From: CAWGUU01 sp963825765
GTDB taxonomy: Bacteria > Actinomycetota > Acidimicrobiia > Acidimicrobiales > AC-14
Direction of reading: 5' to 3'
Length of the DNA: 64,000 nucleotides
Assembly: GCA_963825765.1 (NCBI GenBank)
Contig: CAWGUU010000024.1
Location: 38,462 to 102,461, forward strand
In this document: piece by piece, positions 51,210 through 59,194 of the stretch
Position numbering within the stretch: position 1 is the stretch's first letter
Layout of the letters: the number at the start of each line of letters is the position of its first letter
Made by a program: the position numbers and the translations under genes
The notes under the pieces: generated by a model
Database searches by the model: none
Seen by the model: the letters and a program-made list of their open reading frames with translations, nothing else
Told to the model about the DNA's origin: nothing

Positions 51210-51614
51210 TCACCACACGAAACAGAGGATCTCGCCGCCGACGCGGCGCTGGCGCGCCTCGCGGTCGGTCATCAGGCCCTGGCTGGTGGAGAGGACGGCC
51301 ACGCCCAGCCCACCCAGCACCCGGGGTAGACGGTCGGCCTTGGTGTAGACCCGCAGGCCGGGCTTGGAGATCCGCTTGATCCCGGAGATGGTCGGCGCCC
51401 GCTCCGGCGTGTACTTCATCGTGATCTCGAGGGTGCGTCCCGGTCGTTCGGTCTCGTCGCGGACGGTGAAATCGGCGATGTAGCCCTCGCGGCGCAGGAT
51501 GCCGGCGAGCGCCTCCTTCAGCTTGGACGACGGCATGCGGACGGTGTCCTGCATGGCCACCGATCCGTTGCGGAGGCGGGTCAGCATGTCGGCGATCGGG
51601 TCGGTCATCGTCAT
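51210..51614 (-). CDS. rpsH: 30S ribosomal protein S8
   Basis: A 134-residue protein: MTDPIADMLTRLRNGSVAMQDTVRMPSSKLKEALAGILRREGYI, ending GLMTDREARQRRVGGEILCFVW. A second ATG two codons in (51608) may be the true start. Confidence 0.97.
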   Translation of the reverse strand: MTMTDPIADMLTRLRNGSVAMQDTVRMPSSKLKEALAGILRREGYIADFTVRDETERPGRTLEITMKYTPERAPTISGIKRISKPGLRVYTKADRLPRVLGGLGVAVLSTSQGLMTDREARQRRVGGEILCFVW

Positions 51615-51627
51615 CGGCGCGACTCCC

Positions 51628-51813
51628 TCACCAGCTGGCCTTGGTCACGCCGGGAACCTCGCCGGCGTGCACCATCTCGCGCAGGCAGATCCTGCACAGC
51701 CCGAACTGCCGGAACACGGCACGCGGCCGGCCACAGCGCCGGCACCTCGTGTACGCCCGTACCTTGAACTTGGGCTTGGCCTGCTGCTTGATGATCAGTG
51801 CTTTCTTAGCCAC
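51628..51813 (-). CDS. rpsZ: 30S ribosomal protein S14, zinc form
   Basis: A 61-residue type Z S14: MAKKALIIKQQAKPKFKVRAY, with the zinc site C24-x2-C27 and C40-x2-C43, ending VTKASW. The short zinc form is usual in Gram-positive spc operons. Confidence 0.96.
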   Translation of the reverse strand: MAKKALIIKQQAKPKFKVRAYTRCRRCGRPRAVFRQFGLCRICLREMVHAGEVPGVTKASW

Positions 51814-51831
51814 GTGGCGGCTGTCCCTCCC

Positions 51832-52479
51832 TCAAGGAGTTTCGCGTCGGAACGGAAAACCGAAGGCGTCGAGCAATGCCCTGCCTTCGGCGTTGGTGCG
51901 GGCGGTGGTGACGATGGTGATGTCCATCCCTCGGGGGGCGTCGACCTTGTCGTAGTCGATCTCCGGGAAGATCAATTGCTCGTCGACGCCGAAGGTGTAG
52001 TTCCCCCGGCCGTCGAACGCTGTCGGCGACAACCCCCGGAAGTCCCTGATGCGGGGGATCGACAGGCTGATCAGCCTGTCGAGGAACTCCCACATTCTCG
52101 CACCCCGCAGGGTGACCTTCGCGCCGATGGCGTTGCCCTCCCGAAGCTTGAAGGCGGCGATGGACCGGCGAGCCTTGGTGACCAGCGGCTTCTGGCCGCT
52201 GATCAGGGTGAGGTCGGTGACCGCCCCTTCGAGCAGGGAGGCCTGCTGGGTGGCCTGGCCGACGCCCATGTTGATGACGATCTTCTCGAGGCGCGGCACC
52301 TGCATGATGTTCGACATCCCGAGGTCCTGCTTCAGCTTCTCGCGGATCTCGGCGTCGTAGCGGGCCTTGAGCCGGGGCGGCGTCTTGGGCCCGGTGGACG
52401 GCTTCGATCCTGACGGCTTCGATCCTGACGGCTTCGATCCTGACGGCTTCGATCCTGACGGCTTCGTGGTCGTGGCCAT
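51832..52479 (-). CDS. rplE: 50S ribosomal protein L5 with repeated N-terminal extension
   Basis: A 215-residue protein. Residues 6-27 are tandem KPSGS units coded by a 15-bp DNA repeat, giving an unstructured basic extension of about 30 residues not found in ordinary L5 (about 180). The core has PRLKARYDAEIREKLKQDLGMSNIMQVPRLEKIVINMGVG and RGMDITIVTTARTNAEGRALLDAFGFPF. It holds 5S rRNA. The ATG overlaps the rplX stop (TGATG). Confidence 0.95.
   Translation of the reverse strand: MATTTKPSGSKPSGSKPSGSKPSGSKPSTGPKTPPRLKARYDAEIREKLKQDLGMSNIMQVPRLEKIVINMGVGQATQQASLLEGAVTDLTLISGQKPLVTKARRSIAAFKLREGNAIGAKVTLRGARMWEFLDRLISLSIPRIRDFRGLSPTAFDGRGNYTFGVDEQLIFPEIDYDKVDAPRGMDITIVTTARTNAEGRALLDAFGFPFRRETP
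52397..52466. repeat. 15-bp minisatellite inside rplE (4.7 copies)
   Basis: GACGGCTTCGATCCT repeats exactly four times from 52397 to 52456, then a partial copy. In the minus-strand frame each unit codes five residues, so copy-number change by slippage would keep the reading frame and only lengthen or shorten the L5 extension. Confidence 0.95.
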
Positions 52480-52784
52480 CAGACGTCACCTCCGCACTTG
52501 CGGCAGATGCGGATCTTCTTGCCGTTGTCGTCGAACCGATAGCCGACGCGGGTCTGTCCGCAGGACGAGCAGAGCAGGGCCACGTTGGCGACCGGGATCG
52601 GCATGTCGCGGTCGATGATGCCGGCCTGCATGGTGGCCCGGACCGCCCGCTGGTGCTTCTTGGCGACGTTCACGCCCTCGACGATCACCATGTTCCGCTT
52701 GGGCAGGACACGCATGATCTCGCCGACGTCGTCCCTGTCCTTGCCGGTGAGGACCTTGACCCGGTCCCCCTTCTTCAACTTCAA
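52479..52784 (-). CDS. rplX: 50S ribosomal protein L24 with C-terminal zinc ribbon
   Basis: A 101-residue protein from a TTG at 52784 that has GGAGG six bases upstream: LKLKKGDRVKVLTGKDRDDVGEIMRVLPKRNMVIVEGVNVAKKHQR. The C terminus carries CSSCG and CRKCG, about 24 residues apart, a likely zinc ribbon. A longer frame starting TTG at 52799 is in phase but would swallow the ribosome site. Confidence 0.94.
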   Translation of the reverse strand: MKLKKGDRVKVLTGKDRDDVGEIMRVLPKRNMVIVEGVNVAKKHQRAVRATMQAGIIDRDMPIPVANVALLCSSCGQTRVGYRFDDNGKKIRICRKCGGDV

Positions 52785-52823
52785 GATGAACCTCCACAAA
52801 CGAGCGTTGCCGCCGGCCAGTGT

Positions 52824-52962
52824 CGCCGCCGAAGGCGGCCCCCATGGCTGGCGGCCGGGCCGGCGACGCCGGCCCCGAGAAGGACGGCGGAGGCCGTCCG
52901 GCTCCGCCGGACGGCTGGAGCACGGCTAGCTCGGCCGAACGGAGCGAAGCGAGTGAGGCCGA
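52824..52962. repeat. intergenic repeat, copy B (rplN-rplX gap)
   Basis: Related to copy A at 50530-50658. The centre has a perfect hairpin GCCGTCCGGC-TCC-GCCGGACGGC, and the end has CCGAACGGAGCGAAGCG then AGTGAGG. The 178-bp gap holds no gene. Confidence 0.6.
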
Positions 52963-53331
52963 TCACAACACCTCGGGGGCGAGTGAGACGATCCGCATGA
53001 ACTTCTTCTCGCGAAGCTCCCGGCCGACGGGGCCGAAGATGCGGGTGCCGCGGGGCTGGAACTGGTCGGTGATCAGCACGGCGGCGTTCTCGTCGAATCG
53101 GATGTAGCTGCCGTCGGGACGACGGTTCTCCTTCTTGGTGCGCACGACCACGCACTTGACGACGTCACCCTTCTTCACCGCGCCGCCGGGGATGGCGTCT
53201 TTCACGGTGCCGACGATGATGTCGCCGATCGACGCGTACCGACGCTTGGAGCCGCCCAGCACCTTGATGCAGAGCACCTCCTTGGCGCCCGAGTTGTCGG
53301 CCACCCGCAGCCGGGTTTCCTGCTGGATCAC
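52963..53331 (-). CDS. rplN: 50S ribosomal protein L14
   Basis: A 122-residue protein: MIQQETRLRVADNSGAKEVLCIKVLGGSKRRYASIGDIIVGTVKDAIP, VVVRTKKENRRPDGSYIRFDENAAVLI, ending IVSLAPEVL. The GTG overlaps the rpsQ stop by four bases. Confidence 0.97.
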   Translation of the reverse strand: MIQQETRLRVADNSGAKEVLCIKVLGGSKRRYASIGDIIVGTVKDAIPGGAVKKGDVVKCVVVRTKKENRRPDGSYIRFDENAAVLITDQFQPRGTRIFGPVGRELREKKFMRIVSLAPEVL

Positions 53332-53615
53332 TTGGCCCTCTCCAGCACTTCGACGACGCGCCAGCGCTTCGTCTTCGAGAGCGGCCTGGTCTCCGACACC
53401 CGGACCCGGTCGCCGACCTTGGCGTCGTTCTGCTCGTCGTGGGCGTGGACGCGCTTGGTGCGCTGGATGATCTTCGCGTAGCGCCGATGGCGCACACGCT
53501 CGACCACGGCGACGACCGCCGTCTTGTCCATGGCGGTGGAGACGACCAGGCCCTCGCGCACCTTGCGCCGGTTCGGCCGCTCCTCCTCGTTCGAAGGCGA
53601 GCTGTCCTCAGGCAT
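53328..53615 (-). CDS. rpsQ: 30S ribosomal protein S17
   Basis: A 95-residue protein with an acidic N-terminal lead (PEDSSPSNEEERPN) before RRKVREGLVVSTAMDKTAVVAVVERVRHRRYAKIIQRTKRVHAHDEQN. The ATG at 53615 has AGGAGG nine bases upstream; a GTG at 53621 is too close to it. It overlaps the rpmC end by eight bases. Confidence 0.95.
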   Translation of the reverse strand: MPEDSSPSNEEERPNRRKVREGLVVSTAMDKTAVVAVVERVRHRRYAKIIQRTKRVHAHDEQNDAKVGDRVRVSETRPLSKTKRWRVVEVLERAK

Positions 53616-53961
53616 CCTCACGTCCCTCCTCGGCCGCCTGGCGAGCGGCGCGCGCCGCGGCCCTCCTACTGCCCAGCACCCGCGCCCGCCGAGCCGCGCT
53701 CGTGGCCTCCTGCTCCGCGTACGCCTCGGGCTCCTCTGTGCCTTCGTCGGTGGCGGCCTCGGCCGCCTCGATCTCCTTCTCGCGCAGAATGGTGTTCACG
53801 CGGGCGATCTCGCGACGGACGTCGCCCAGCCGGGCGTAGTTGTCGAGCTGGCCGGTGACGTGCTGGAAGCGCAGGTTGAACAGCTCCTGGCGGGCATCCG
53901 CCAGCCTGCCCTCCAGCTCGTCGGGGTCCATCTCCCGCAGCTCGGTGGTCTTGGTGGCCAT
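53608..53961 (-). CDS. rpmC: 50S ribosomal protein L29 with long C-terminal tail
   Basis: A 117-residue protein; L29 is usually 60-75. The core is TTELREMDPDELEGRLADARQELFNLRFQHVTGQLDNYARLGDVRREIARVNTIL. From about residue 66 an acidic then Arg/Ala-rich tail follows. The tail would lie near the exit tunnel, where L29 sits. The ATG at 53961 overlaps the rplP stop by one base. Confidence 0.95.
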   Translation of the reverse strand: MATKTTELREMDPDELEGRLADARQELFNLRFQHVTGQLDNYARLGDVRREIARVNTILREKEIEAAEAATDEGTEEPEAYAEQEATSAARRARVLGSRRAAARAARQAAEEGREDA

Positions 53962-54377
53962 CACTGCACCTCGGCTCGCGAGATGATCTTGGCCCTGATA
54001 GGCAGCTTCTGGATGGCCCGCTCGAGGGCCTCCCGCGCCAGCGGCTCGGCCACGCCGCCCAGCTCGAACATCACCCGGCCGGGCTTGACCACCGCCACCC
54101 AGCGCTCGGGGTTGCCCTTGCCGGAGCCCATGCGGGTCTCGGCCGGCTTCTCGGTGACCGGCTTGTCGGGGAAGATGTTGATCCAGACCTTGCCACCACG
54201 CTTCACGTGGCGGGTCATGGCGATACGGGCTGCCTCGATCTGGCGGGCGGTGATCCAGCCGGGCTCCATGGCCTGGATGCCGAAGTCGCCGAAGGAGATC
54301 TCGGTGCCGCCCTTGGCCTTGCCGGTGAGCCGGCCGCGGTGCTGCTTGCGGTGCTTGACCCGCTTGGGCATCAACAT
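53961..54377 (-). CDS. rplP: 50S ribosomal protein L16
   Basis: A 138-residue protein: MLMPKRVKHRKQHRGRLTGKAKGGTEISFGDFGIQAMEPGWITARQIEAARIAMTRHVKRGGKVWINIFPDKPVTEKPAETRMGSGKGNPE. A normal L16 close to the peptidyl centre. Coupled to rpmC by TGATG. Confidence 0.97.
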   Translation of the reverse strand: MLMPKRVKHRKQHRGRLTGKAKGGTEISFGDFGIQAMEPGWITARQIEAARIAMTRHVKRGGKVWINIFPDKPVTEKPAETRMGSGKGNPERWVAVVKPGRVMFELGGVAEPLAREALERAIQKLPIRAKIISRAEVQ

Positions 54378-54408
54378 GGCTGCCACCTGCCGGAGGCGGA
54401 CGAAACCA

Positions 54409-55416
54409 TCACTCGTCCCCCGTGCGGAAGTGAGGGGTCTCGTGGTGCTGGCGCGTGCGCCGCTCCATCTCCTCTTCCTCGGCGAGGAGCCGCTCGGTCT
54501 CCGGGTCGGCCTCCTTGATGACGGGCGCCGCCGTTGCCGCGGCCTCGTCGCCGAGGCCCGAATCGGCCAGGCCGGCATCGGACAGGGCGCCGGCCAGCGC
54601 CTCGTCGCCGGAGCCGGGGACTGTCTCGCCGTCCGGCGCCTGGGTGCCGGCGGTGCCGAGCTCCTCCTCACCGGGGCGGCGGCGTCCGCCACCGGCGGAG
54701 ATGATGCGGCGGGGCTTGGCGTGACCCGACGTCTCGCCGACGGCCATGGCCGCCTCGCGGGAGATCTTGTCCTCGTTGGAGGTCTTGTAGGGGAGGATGT
54801 CGCCCTTGTAGATCCAGCACTTCACGCCGATGCGCCCGAAGGTCGTCCGGGCCTCGCGGAAGCCGTAGTCGATGTCGGAACGCAGGGTGTGCAGCGGGAC
54901 CCGGCCCTCGCGGTACCACTCGCTGCGGGCCATCTCGGACCCACCCAGGCGACCGGAGCACTGCACCCGGATGCCGAGGGCGCCGGCCTTCTGCGCCGTC
55001 TGCACCGCCCGCTTCATGGCCCGGCGGAAGCTGACCCGGCCGGCCAGCTGGTCGGCGACGCCCTGGGCGATGAGGGCGGCGTCGAGCTCGGGCTGCTTGA
55101 TCTCCTGGATGTTGAGCTGGACCTTGACGTTGCCGGTCATCTTGGCCAAGTCGGCGCGCAGGCGGTCGGCCTCGGCGCCGCGGCGGCCGATCACGATGCC
55201 GGGGCGGGCGGTGTGGACGTCGATGCGGAGGCGGTCACGCGTGCGCTCGATCTCGACCCTGCTGATGGCCGCGTGGGGCAGCTGGCGCATCAGGTAGTCG
55301 CGGATCTTCCAATCCTCGATGAGGTAGTCGGTGTACTCACGGTCGCTGAACCAACGGGACTTCCAGTCGGTGGTGACGCCGAGGCGGAACCCATAGGGGT
55401 TTACCTTCTGACCCAA
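54409..55416 (-). CDS. rpsC: 30S ribosomal protein S3 with long acidic tail
   Basis: A 335-residue protein from a TTG start (GQKVNPYGFRLGVTTDWKSRWF); S3 is usually 210-280. The KH domain has RPGIVIGRRGAEADRLRADLAKMTG, and the C-terminal domain has YREGRVPLHTLRSDIDYGFREARTTFGRIGVKCWIYKGDI. After residue 220 comes an acidic, Ala/Gly/Glu-rich tail of about 115 residues. S3 lines the mRNA entry. Confidence 0.95.
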   Translation of the reverse strand: MGQKVNPYGFRLGVTTDWKSRWFSDREYTDYLIEDWKIRDYLMRQLPHAAISRVEIERTRDRLRIDVHTARPGIVIGRRGAEADRLRADLAKMTGNVKVQLNIQEIKQPELDAALIAQGVADQLAGRVSFRRAMKRAVQTAQKAGALGIRVQCSGRLGGSEMARSEWYREGRVPLHTLRSDIDYGFREARTTFGRIGVKCWIYKGDILPYKTSNEDKISREAAMAVGETSGHAKPRRIISAGGGRRRPGEEELGTAGTQAPDGETVPGSGDEALAGALSDAGLADSGLGDEAAATAAPVIKEADPETERLLAEEEEMERRTRQHHETPHFRTGDE

Positions 55417-55423
55417 GCTGCTA

Positions 55424-56212
55424 CTACTCCTTGTCGCTGTCGCCAGCGTCGGTGGTACCGCCGGCGTCGGCGGCCTCGGGGGCGGTGGAGCCCTCGGGCG
55501 CGACGTCGGCGGCTGTGTCGTCGGTGATATCGGGGACGTCAGGCGAATCGGGAACTTCGGGAATGTCGGGGGCGTCCACGATGCCCGTGCTCACGCCGGT
55601 GGCCGACGGCTTCGCCGGGGCCGAAGCCGCGGTAGAGGTGCCAGCGGGCCCATGGTCGTGGTCGTCGTCGTGCTCCCGCTCGCGGCGGCGGACGCGGCGG
55701 GCCCGGTCGGTCCTCGGCGTCTCGGCGGTGGAGCGGCGGGGCCGGCGGCCGGTGACGGCCTGTGCCCGCTGGGCCCTGCGCTGGCGCAGCTCGGAGTCGG
55801 GGAGCCGGCTGACGATCACCGTCACGTGGCACGTGCGCTTGCGGATCCTCGTGGCCCGGCCGCGGGCCCGGGGCCTCCAGCGCTTGAGCGTGGGGCCCTC
55901 GTCGGCGAAGCAGGCGGAGACGAACAGCTCGTCGCCGATCAGCGAGTGGTTGTGCTCGGCGTTGGCCGTGGCCGACGCCAGGATCTTGCCGACCACCGTG
56001 GCCGCGTCGCGCTCGCAGAGGCGGAGCAGGTCGGCGGCCCGAGCGACGTCGTGGCCCCGGATGAGGTCGAGGACGGCGCGGATCTTGTACGGCGAGACGC
56101 GGATGTAGCGACCGACGGCCCGCGCCGAGGGGGTCTCCTCGGTGACGGCGTGGGCCTTCGATTCGGGCCGGCGCCGGAAGACCGGGCTCTCGTTGAGCTT
56201 GGGACCGGGCAT
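55424..56212 (-). CDS. rplV: 50S ribosomal protein L22 with long tail
   Basis: A 262-residue protein; L22 is usually 110-130. An N-terminal extension of about 29 residues leads to ARAVGRYIRVSPYKIRAVLDLIRGHDVARAADLLRLCERDAATVVGKILASATANAEHNHSL and RWRPRARGRATRIRKRTCHVTVIVS. From about residue 142 it is Arg-rich, then Asp/His, then an acidic Pro/Asp tail. L22 lines the exit tunnel. Confidence 0.95.
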   Translation of the reverse strand: MPGPKLNESPVFRRRPESKAHAVTEETPSARAVGRYIRVSPYKIRAVLDLIRGHDVARAADLLRLCERDAATVVGKILASATANAEHNHSLIGDELFVSACFADEGPTLKRWRPRARGRATRIRKRTCHVTVIVSRLPDSELRQRRAQRAQAVTGRRPRRSTAETPRTDRARRVRRREREHDDDHDHGPAGTSTAASAPAKPSATGVSTGIVDAPDIPEVPDSPDVPDITDDTAADVAPEGSTAPEAADAGGTTDAGDSDKE

Positions 56213-56216
56213 GCGC

Positions 56217-56495
56217 CTACCGCCGCCCCGCCCGTTCCTGGCCGGCGTGGAACCGGAAGGTACGGGTGAGGGCGAACTCGCCCAGCTTGTGGCCCACCAT
56301 CGACTCGGTGATGTAGACGGGCACGTGCTTGCGGCCGTCGTGGACGGCGATGGTGTGGCCGACCATGTCGGGGATGACGGTCGAGCGCCGGGACCACGTC
56401 TTGATGACGCGCTTCTCGCCCTTGGCGTTGAGCTCGTCGACCTTCTTGAGCAGGTGGCCGTCGATGAAGGGGCCTTTTTTCAGGCTACGAGCCAT
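56217..56495 (-). CDS. rpsS: 30S ribosomal protein S19
   Basis: A 92-residue protein: MARSLKKGPFIDGHLLKKVDELNAKGEKRVIKTWSRRSTVIPDMVGHTIAVHDGRKHVPVYITESMVGHKLGEFALTRTF. The exact usual length; 4 bp after rplB. Confidence 0.97.
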   Translation of the reverse strand: MARSLKKGPFIDGHLLKKVDELNAKGEKRVIKTWSRRSTVIPDMVGHTIAVHDGRKHVPVYITESMVGHKLGEFALTRTFRFHAGQERAGRR

Positions 56496-56499
56496 GCAA

Positions 56500-57336
56500 C
56501 TACCTCCGGGCCCCGCGCGACCGGCGGCGGCGGATGATGAGCTTCTGGGACGGCTTGCTGTTGTCACGGGTGCGACCCTCGGGGACACCCCAGGGCGACA
56601 CCGGGTGCCGTCCACCTGAGGACTTGCCCTCGCCGCCGCCCAGGGGGTGGTCGACGGGGTTCATGGCGACGCCGCGGGTCTGCGGGCGCACGCCCTTCCA
56701 ACGGTTGCGGCCGGCCTTGCCGATCGAGATCAGCTCGGCCTCGGCGTTGCCGACCTCGCCGATGGTGGCCCGGCAGTCGATGGGGACACGGCGCATCTCG
56801 GTGCTGGGCAGCCGGAGGGTGGCGAAACCGCCCTCCTTGGCGACGAGCTGGATGCTGGAGCCGGCGCCCCGACCCATCTTTCCGCCGGCGCCCGGCTTCA
56901 GCTCCACGTTGTGCACCGTGGTGCCGACGGGGATGTAGCGCAGGGCCATGGCGTTGCCGGGGCGGATGTCGGAGCCCTGGCCGCTCTGGAGCATGTCGCC
57001 GACGCGCACCTTGGCGGGGGCGAGGATGTAGCGCTTCTCCCCGTCGACGTAGTGGAGCAGGGCGATCCGGGCGTTGCGGTTGGGGTCGTGCTCGATGCCG
57101 GCGACCTTGGCCGGGATGCCGTCCTTGTCGCGCTTGAAGTCGACGAGGCGGTACTGCTGCTTGTGGCCGCCACCGCGGTGGCGGGCCGTCTTGCGGCCGT
57201 AGTTGTTGCGCCCGCCGGTACTGGACAGGGGCGCCAGCAGGGACTTCTCGGGCTCCGACTTGGTGATGTCGGAGAAGTCCGAGACGGTCTGGAACCGGCG
57301 ACCGGCACTTGTGGGCTTGCGCTTGCGGAGGGGCAT
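56500..57336 (-). CDS. rplB: 50S ribosomal protein L2
   Basis: A 278-residue protein: RKPTSAGRRFQTVSDF, GRNNYGRKTARHRGGGHKQQYRLVDFKRDKDGIPAKVAGIEHDPNRNARIALLHYVDGEKRYILAP, and RGVAMNPVDHPLGGGEGKSSGGRHPVSPWG with the conserved His near the peptidyl centre. Confidence 0.97.
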   Translation of the reverse strand: MPLRKRKPTSAGRRFQTVSDFSDITKSEPEKSLLAPLSSTGGRNNYGRKTARHRGGGHKQQYRLVDFKRDKDGIPAKVAGIEHDPNRNARIALLHYVDGEKRYILAPAKVRVGDMLQSGQGSDIRPGNAMALRYIPVGTTVHNVELKPGAGGKMGRGAGSSIQLVAKEGGFATLRLPSTEMRRVPIDCRATIGEVGNAEAELISIGKAGRNRWKGVRPQTRGVAMNPVDHPLGGGEGKSSGGRHPVSPWGVPEGRTRDNSKPSQKLIIRRRRSRGARR

Positions 57337-57343
57337 CAGAGGC

Positions 57344-57634
57344 TCACGTCTCGAAGAGGTCGATCTTGCCGCCGGGGGCGAGGGTGACGATGGCCCGCTT
57401 GGTGTCGGGGCGCTTGCCGAACGTCGCCGCCTTGCGGTTGCGCTTGCGCTTCCCCTTGCGGTTCAGGGTGTTGACACTGGTGACGCTCACGTTGAAGATC
57501 GCCTCCACCGCGTCGCGGATCTCGATCTTGCTGGCCTTGGGGTGGACGACGAACGTGTACACGTTGTCCTCCAGCAGGCCGTAGGACTTCTCGCTCACCA
57601 CCGGTCGGAGCACGATGTCGCGGGGATCAGGCAT
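57344..57634 (-). CDS. rplW: 50S ribosomal protein L23
   Basis: A 96-residue protein: DPRDIVLRPVVSEKSYGLLEDNVYTFVVHPKASKIEIRDAVEAIFNVSVTSVNTLNRKGKRKRNRKAATFGKRPDTKRAIVTL. It docks SRP and trigger factor at the exit. It overlaps the rplD end by eight bases. Confidence 0.97.
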   Translation of the reverse strand: MPDPRDIVLRPVVSEKSYGLLEDNVYTFVVHPKASKIEIRDAVEAIFNVSVTSVNTLNRKGKRKRNRKAATFGKRPDTKRAIVTLAPGGKIDLFET

Positions 57635-58382
57635 CGTCGTCGCTCACCACCCGTTCGAAGTCCTCGTCGGAGGGTGCGCCCGTCGGTTCCGGCGTCTCGG
57701 CCTCGTCGGTGGGCGGAGGACCGTAGGCGGTCGCGGCCGGGGGTTCCGGCGCGGAAGCGTCGGACTCGTCGGGCTCGCCCTGAGTGCCAGGCAGGTTGGC
57801 CCGGGTGAAGACGATCCAGTCGCAGCAGAGCACGTCGTAGGCGTTGAGCTCGGAGGCCAGGATCGTCTGTGCGGTGGGGAGGTTTCGGAACGACTTCTCG
57901 ACGTTCTCCTCGCTGCGGTCGAGCACGACGAGCACCCTGCCGCTCAGCCCGAGAGCGTCGAGGGCCGCCCTGGCGTCCTTGGTGCGGGGGGCGGGGAAGT
58001 CCCAGGACTCCACCACTGCCACCCGGTCCTCCGAGGCCCTGTCCGACAGTGCCGATCGCAGCGCCAGCTGCACCATCTTCTTCGGCGTCCGCTGCTTGTA
58101 GCTGCGGGGCTTCGGCCCGAGGGCCACGCCGCCGCCCTTCCAGTGGGGTGCCCTCGTCGAGCCCTGCCGGGCCCGCCCGGAGCCCTTCTGGCGCCAGGGC
58201 TTGGCCCCGCCACCGCGGACCTCGGCCCGGGTCAGGGTGCTCTGGGTGCCGGAGCGCTTGGATGCGAGTTGGCCCACGACGACCTGGTGCATGACCGGCA
58301 CGTTCGGCTCGATGCCGAAGATCGTGGCGTCGAGGGACACGGATCCGGCGTTGTCGCCGGTGGGGGTGCGTACGTCGACCAC
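57627..58382 (-). CDS. rplD: 50S ribosomal protein L4 with acidic C-terminal tail
   Basis: A 251-residue protein; L4 is about 200-220. The GTG at 58382 gives VVDVRTPTGDNAGSVSLD. The tunnel loop reads RSGTQSTLTRAEVRGGGAKPWRQKGSGRARQGSTRAPHWKGGGVALGPKPRSY. The last 45 or so residues are acidic and Pro-rich, beyond the usual end (VFTRANL). Confidence 0.94.
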   Translation of the reverse strand: MVDVRTPTGDNAGSVSLDATIFGIEPNVPVMHQVVVGQLASKRSGTQSTLTRAEVRGGGAKPWRQKGSGRARQGSTRAPHWKGGGVALGPKPRSYKQRTPKKMVQLALRSALSDRASEDRVAVVESWDFPAPRTKDARAALDALGLSGRVLVVLDRSEENVEKSFRNLPTAQTILASELNAYDVLCCDWIVFTRANLPGTQGEPDESDASAPEPPAATAYGPPPTDEAETPEPTGAPSDEDFERVVSDDDA

Positions 58383-58386
58383 GGAC

Positions 58387-59042
58387 CTACTTGCCCTTCC
58401 CGTTGTTGCCGCGCACCGCGTCGCGGATGAGCACCAGGCCGCCCGCGGGGCCCGGGGATGGCCCCCTTGAGCAGGATGATCTCCCGCTCGGGGTCGGCCT
58501 GCACGACCTGGAGGTTCAGCGTGGTCACCTGCTGGTTTCCGACCCGTCCGGCCATCCGGGTCCCCTTGAACACCCGGGACGGCGTGGCGCACGCTCCGAT
58601 CGCACCGGGCGCCCGGTGGGTCTTGTGGGTGCCATGGGAGGCGCTCATGCCCTTGAAGTTGTGGCGCTTCATGACGCCGGTGAAGCCCTTGCCCTTGCTC
58701 ACGGCGGTGACGTCGACCCGCTCGCCGACCTCGAGGACGTCGGCGCCGATCTCCTGGCCGACCGAGTACCCGTCGGTCTCGTCGAGCCGCAGCTCCACCA
58801 GGCGGGTGCCGGGCTCGACGCCGGCGTTCTGGAAGTGCCCGGCCTCCGGCTTGTTGAGCTTCGACGGCCGCACCGAGCCGAAGGTGACCTGCAGCGCGCT
58901 GTAGCCGTCGTGCTCGGGCGGTCTTGACCTGGACCACCCGGCACGGCGGGACGCGCACGAGCGTGACCGGAATGGCACGGTTCTGGTCGTCCCAGACCTG
59001 TGTCATGCCGACTTTCTCGCCGACGATCGCCCTGCTTGCCAT
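58387..59042 (-). pseudogene. rplC: 50S ribosomal protein L3, two 1-nt frameshifts as read
   Basis: The N terminus MASRAIVGEKVGMTQVWDDQNRAIPVTLVRVPPCRVVQVKT starts at 59042. An extra base near 58916-58922 shifts the frame, after which PEHDGYSALQVTFGSVRPSKLNKPEAGHF to ILLKGAIPGPRG follows. A second extra base near 58439-58445 shifts it again, and LVLIRDAVRGNNGKGK then ends at TAG. Removing both bases gives a normal 217-residue L3. The gene is essential, so sequence error is by far the likeliest cause. Confidence 0.9.
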
Positions 59043-59194
59043 CGAAGCGCTCTCTCTGCCTTCACGCGGACGCTCCGCACAGGCAGGCGCCCGGCGGAGC
59101 GAGGTTGGGTTGTGCCTCGGAGTACCGAACGCGGCCGGCAGCCGAGGACGTCGAAATGTGGGTGGAGCCAAGACGGCTCCGGAACGAAAGTGAG

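Noticed and set aside
52784..52799. Longer L24 start at 52799 (WRFILKL)
   Set aside because: It would include the GGAGG ribosome site within the coding region; the TTG at 52784 fits the site and family length.
53524..55527. A 667-residue plus-strand frame over rpsQ-rpmC-rplP-rpsC
   Set aside because: Antisense shadow; the minus strand codes clear ribosomal proteins.
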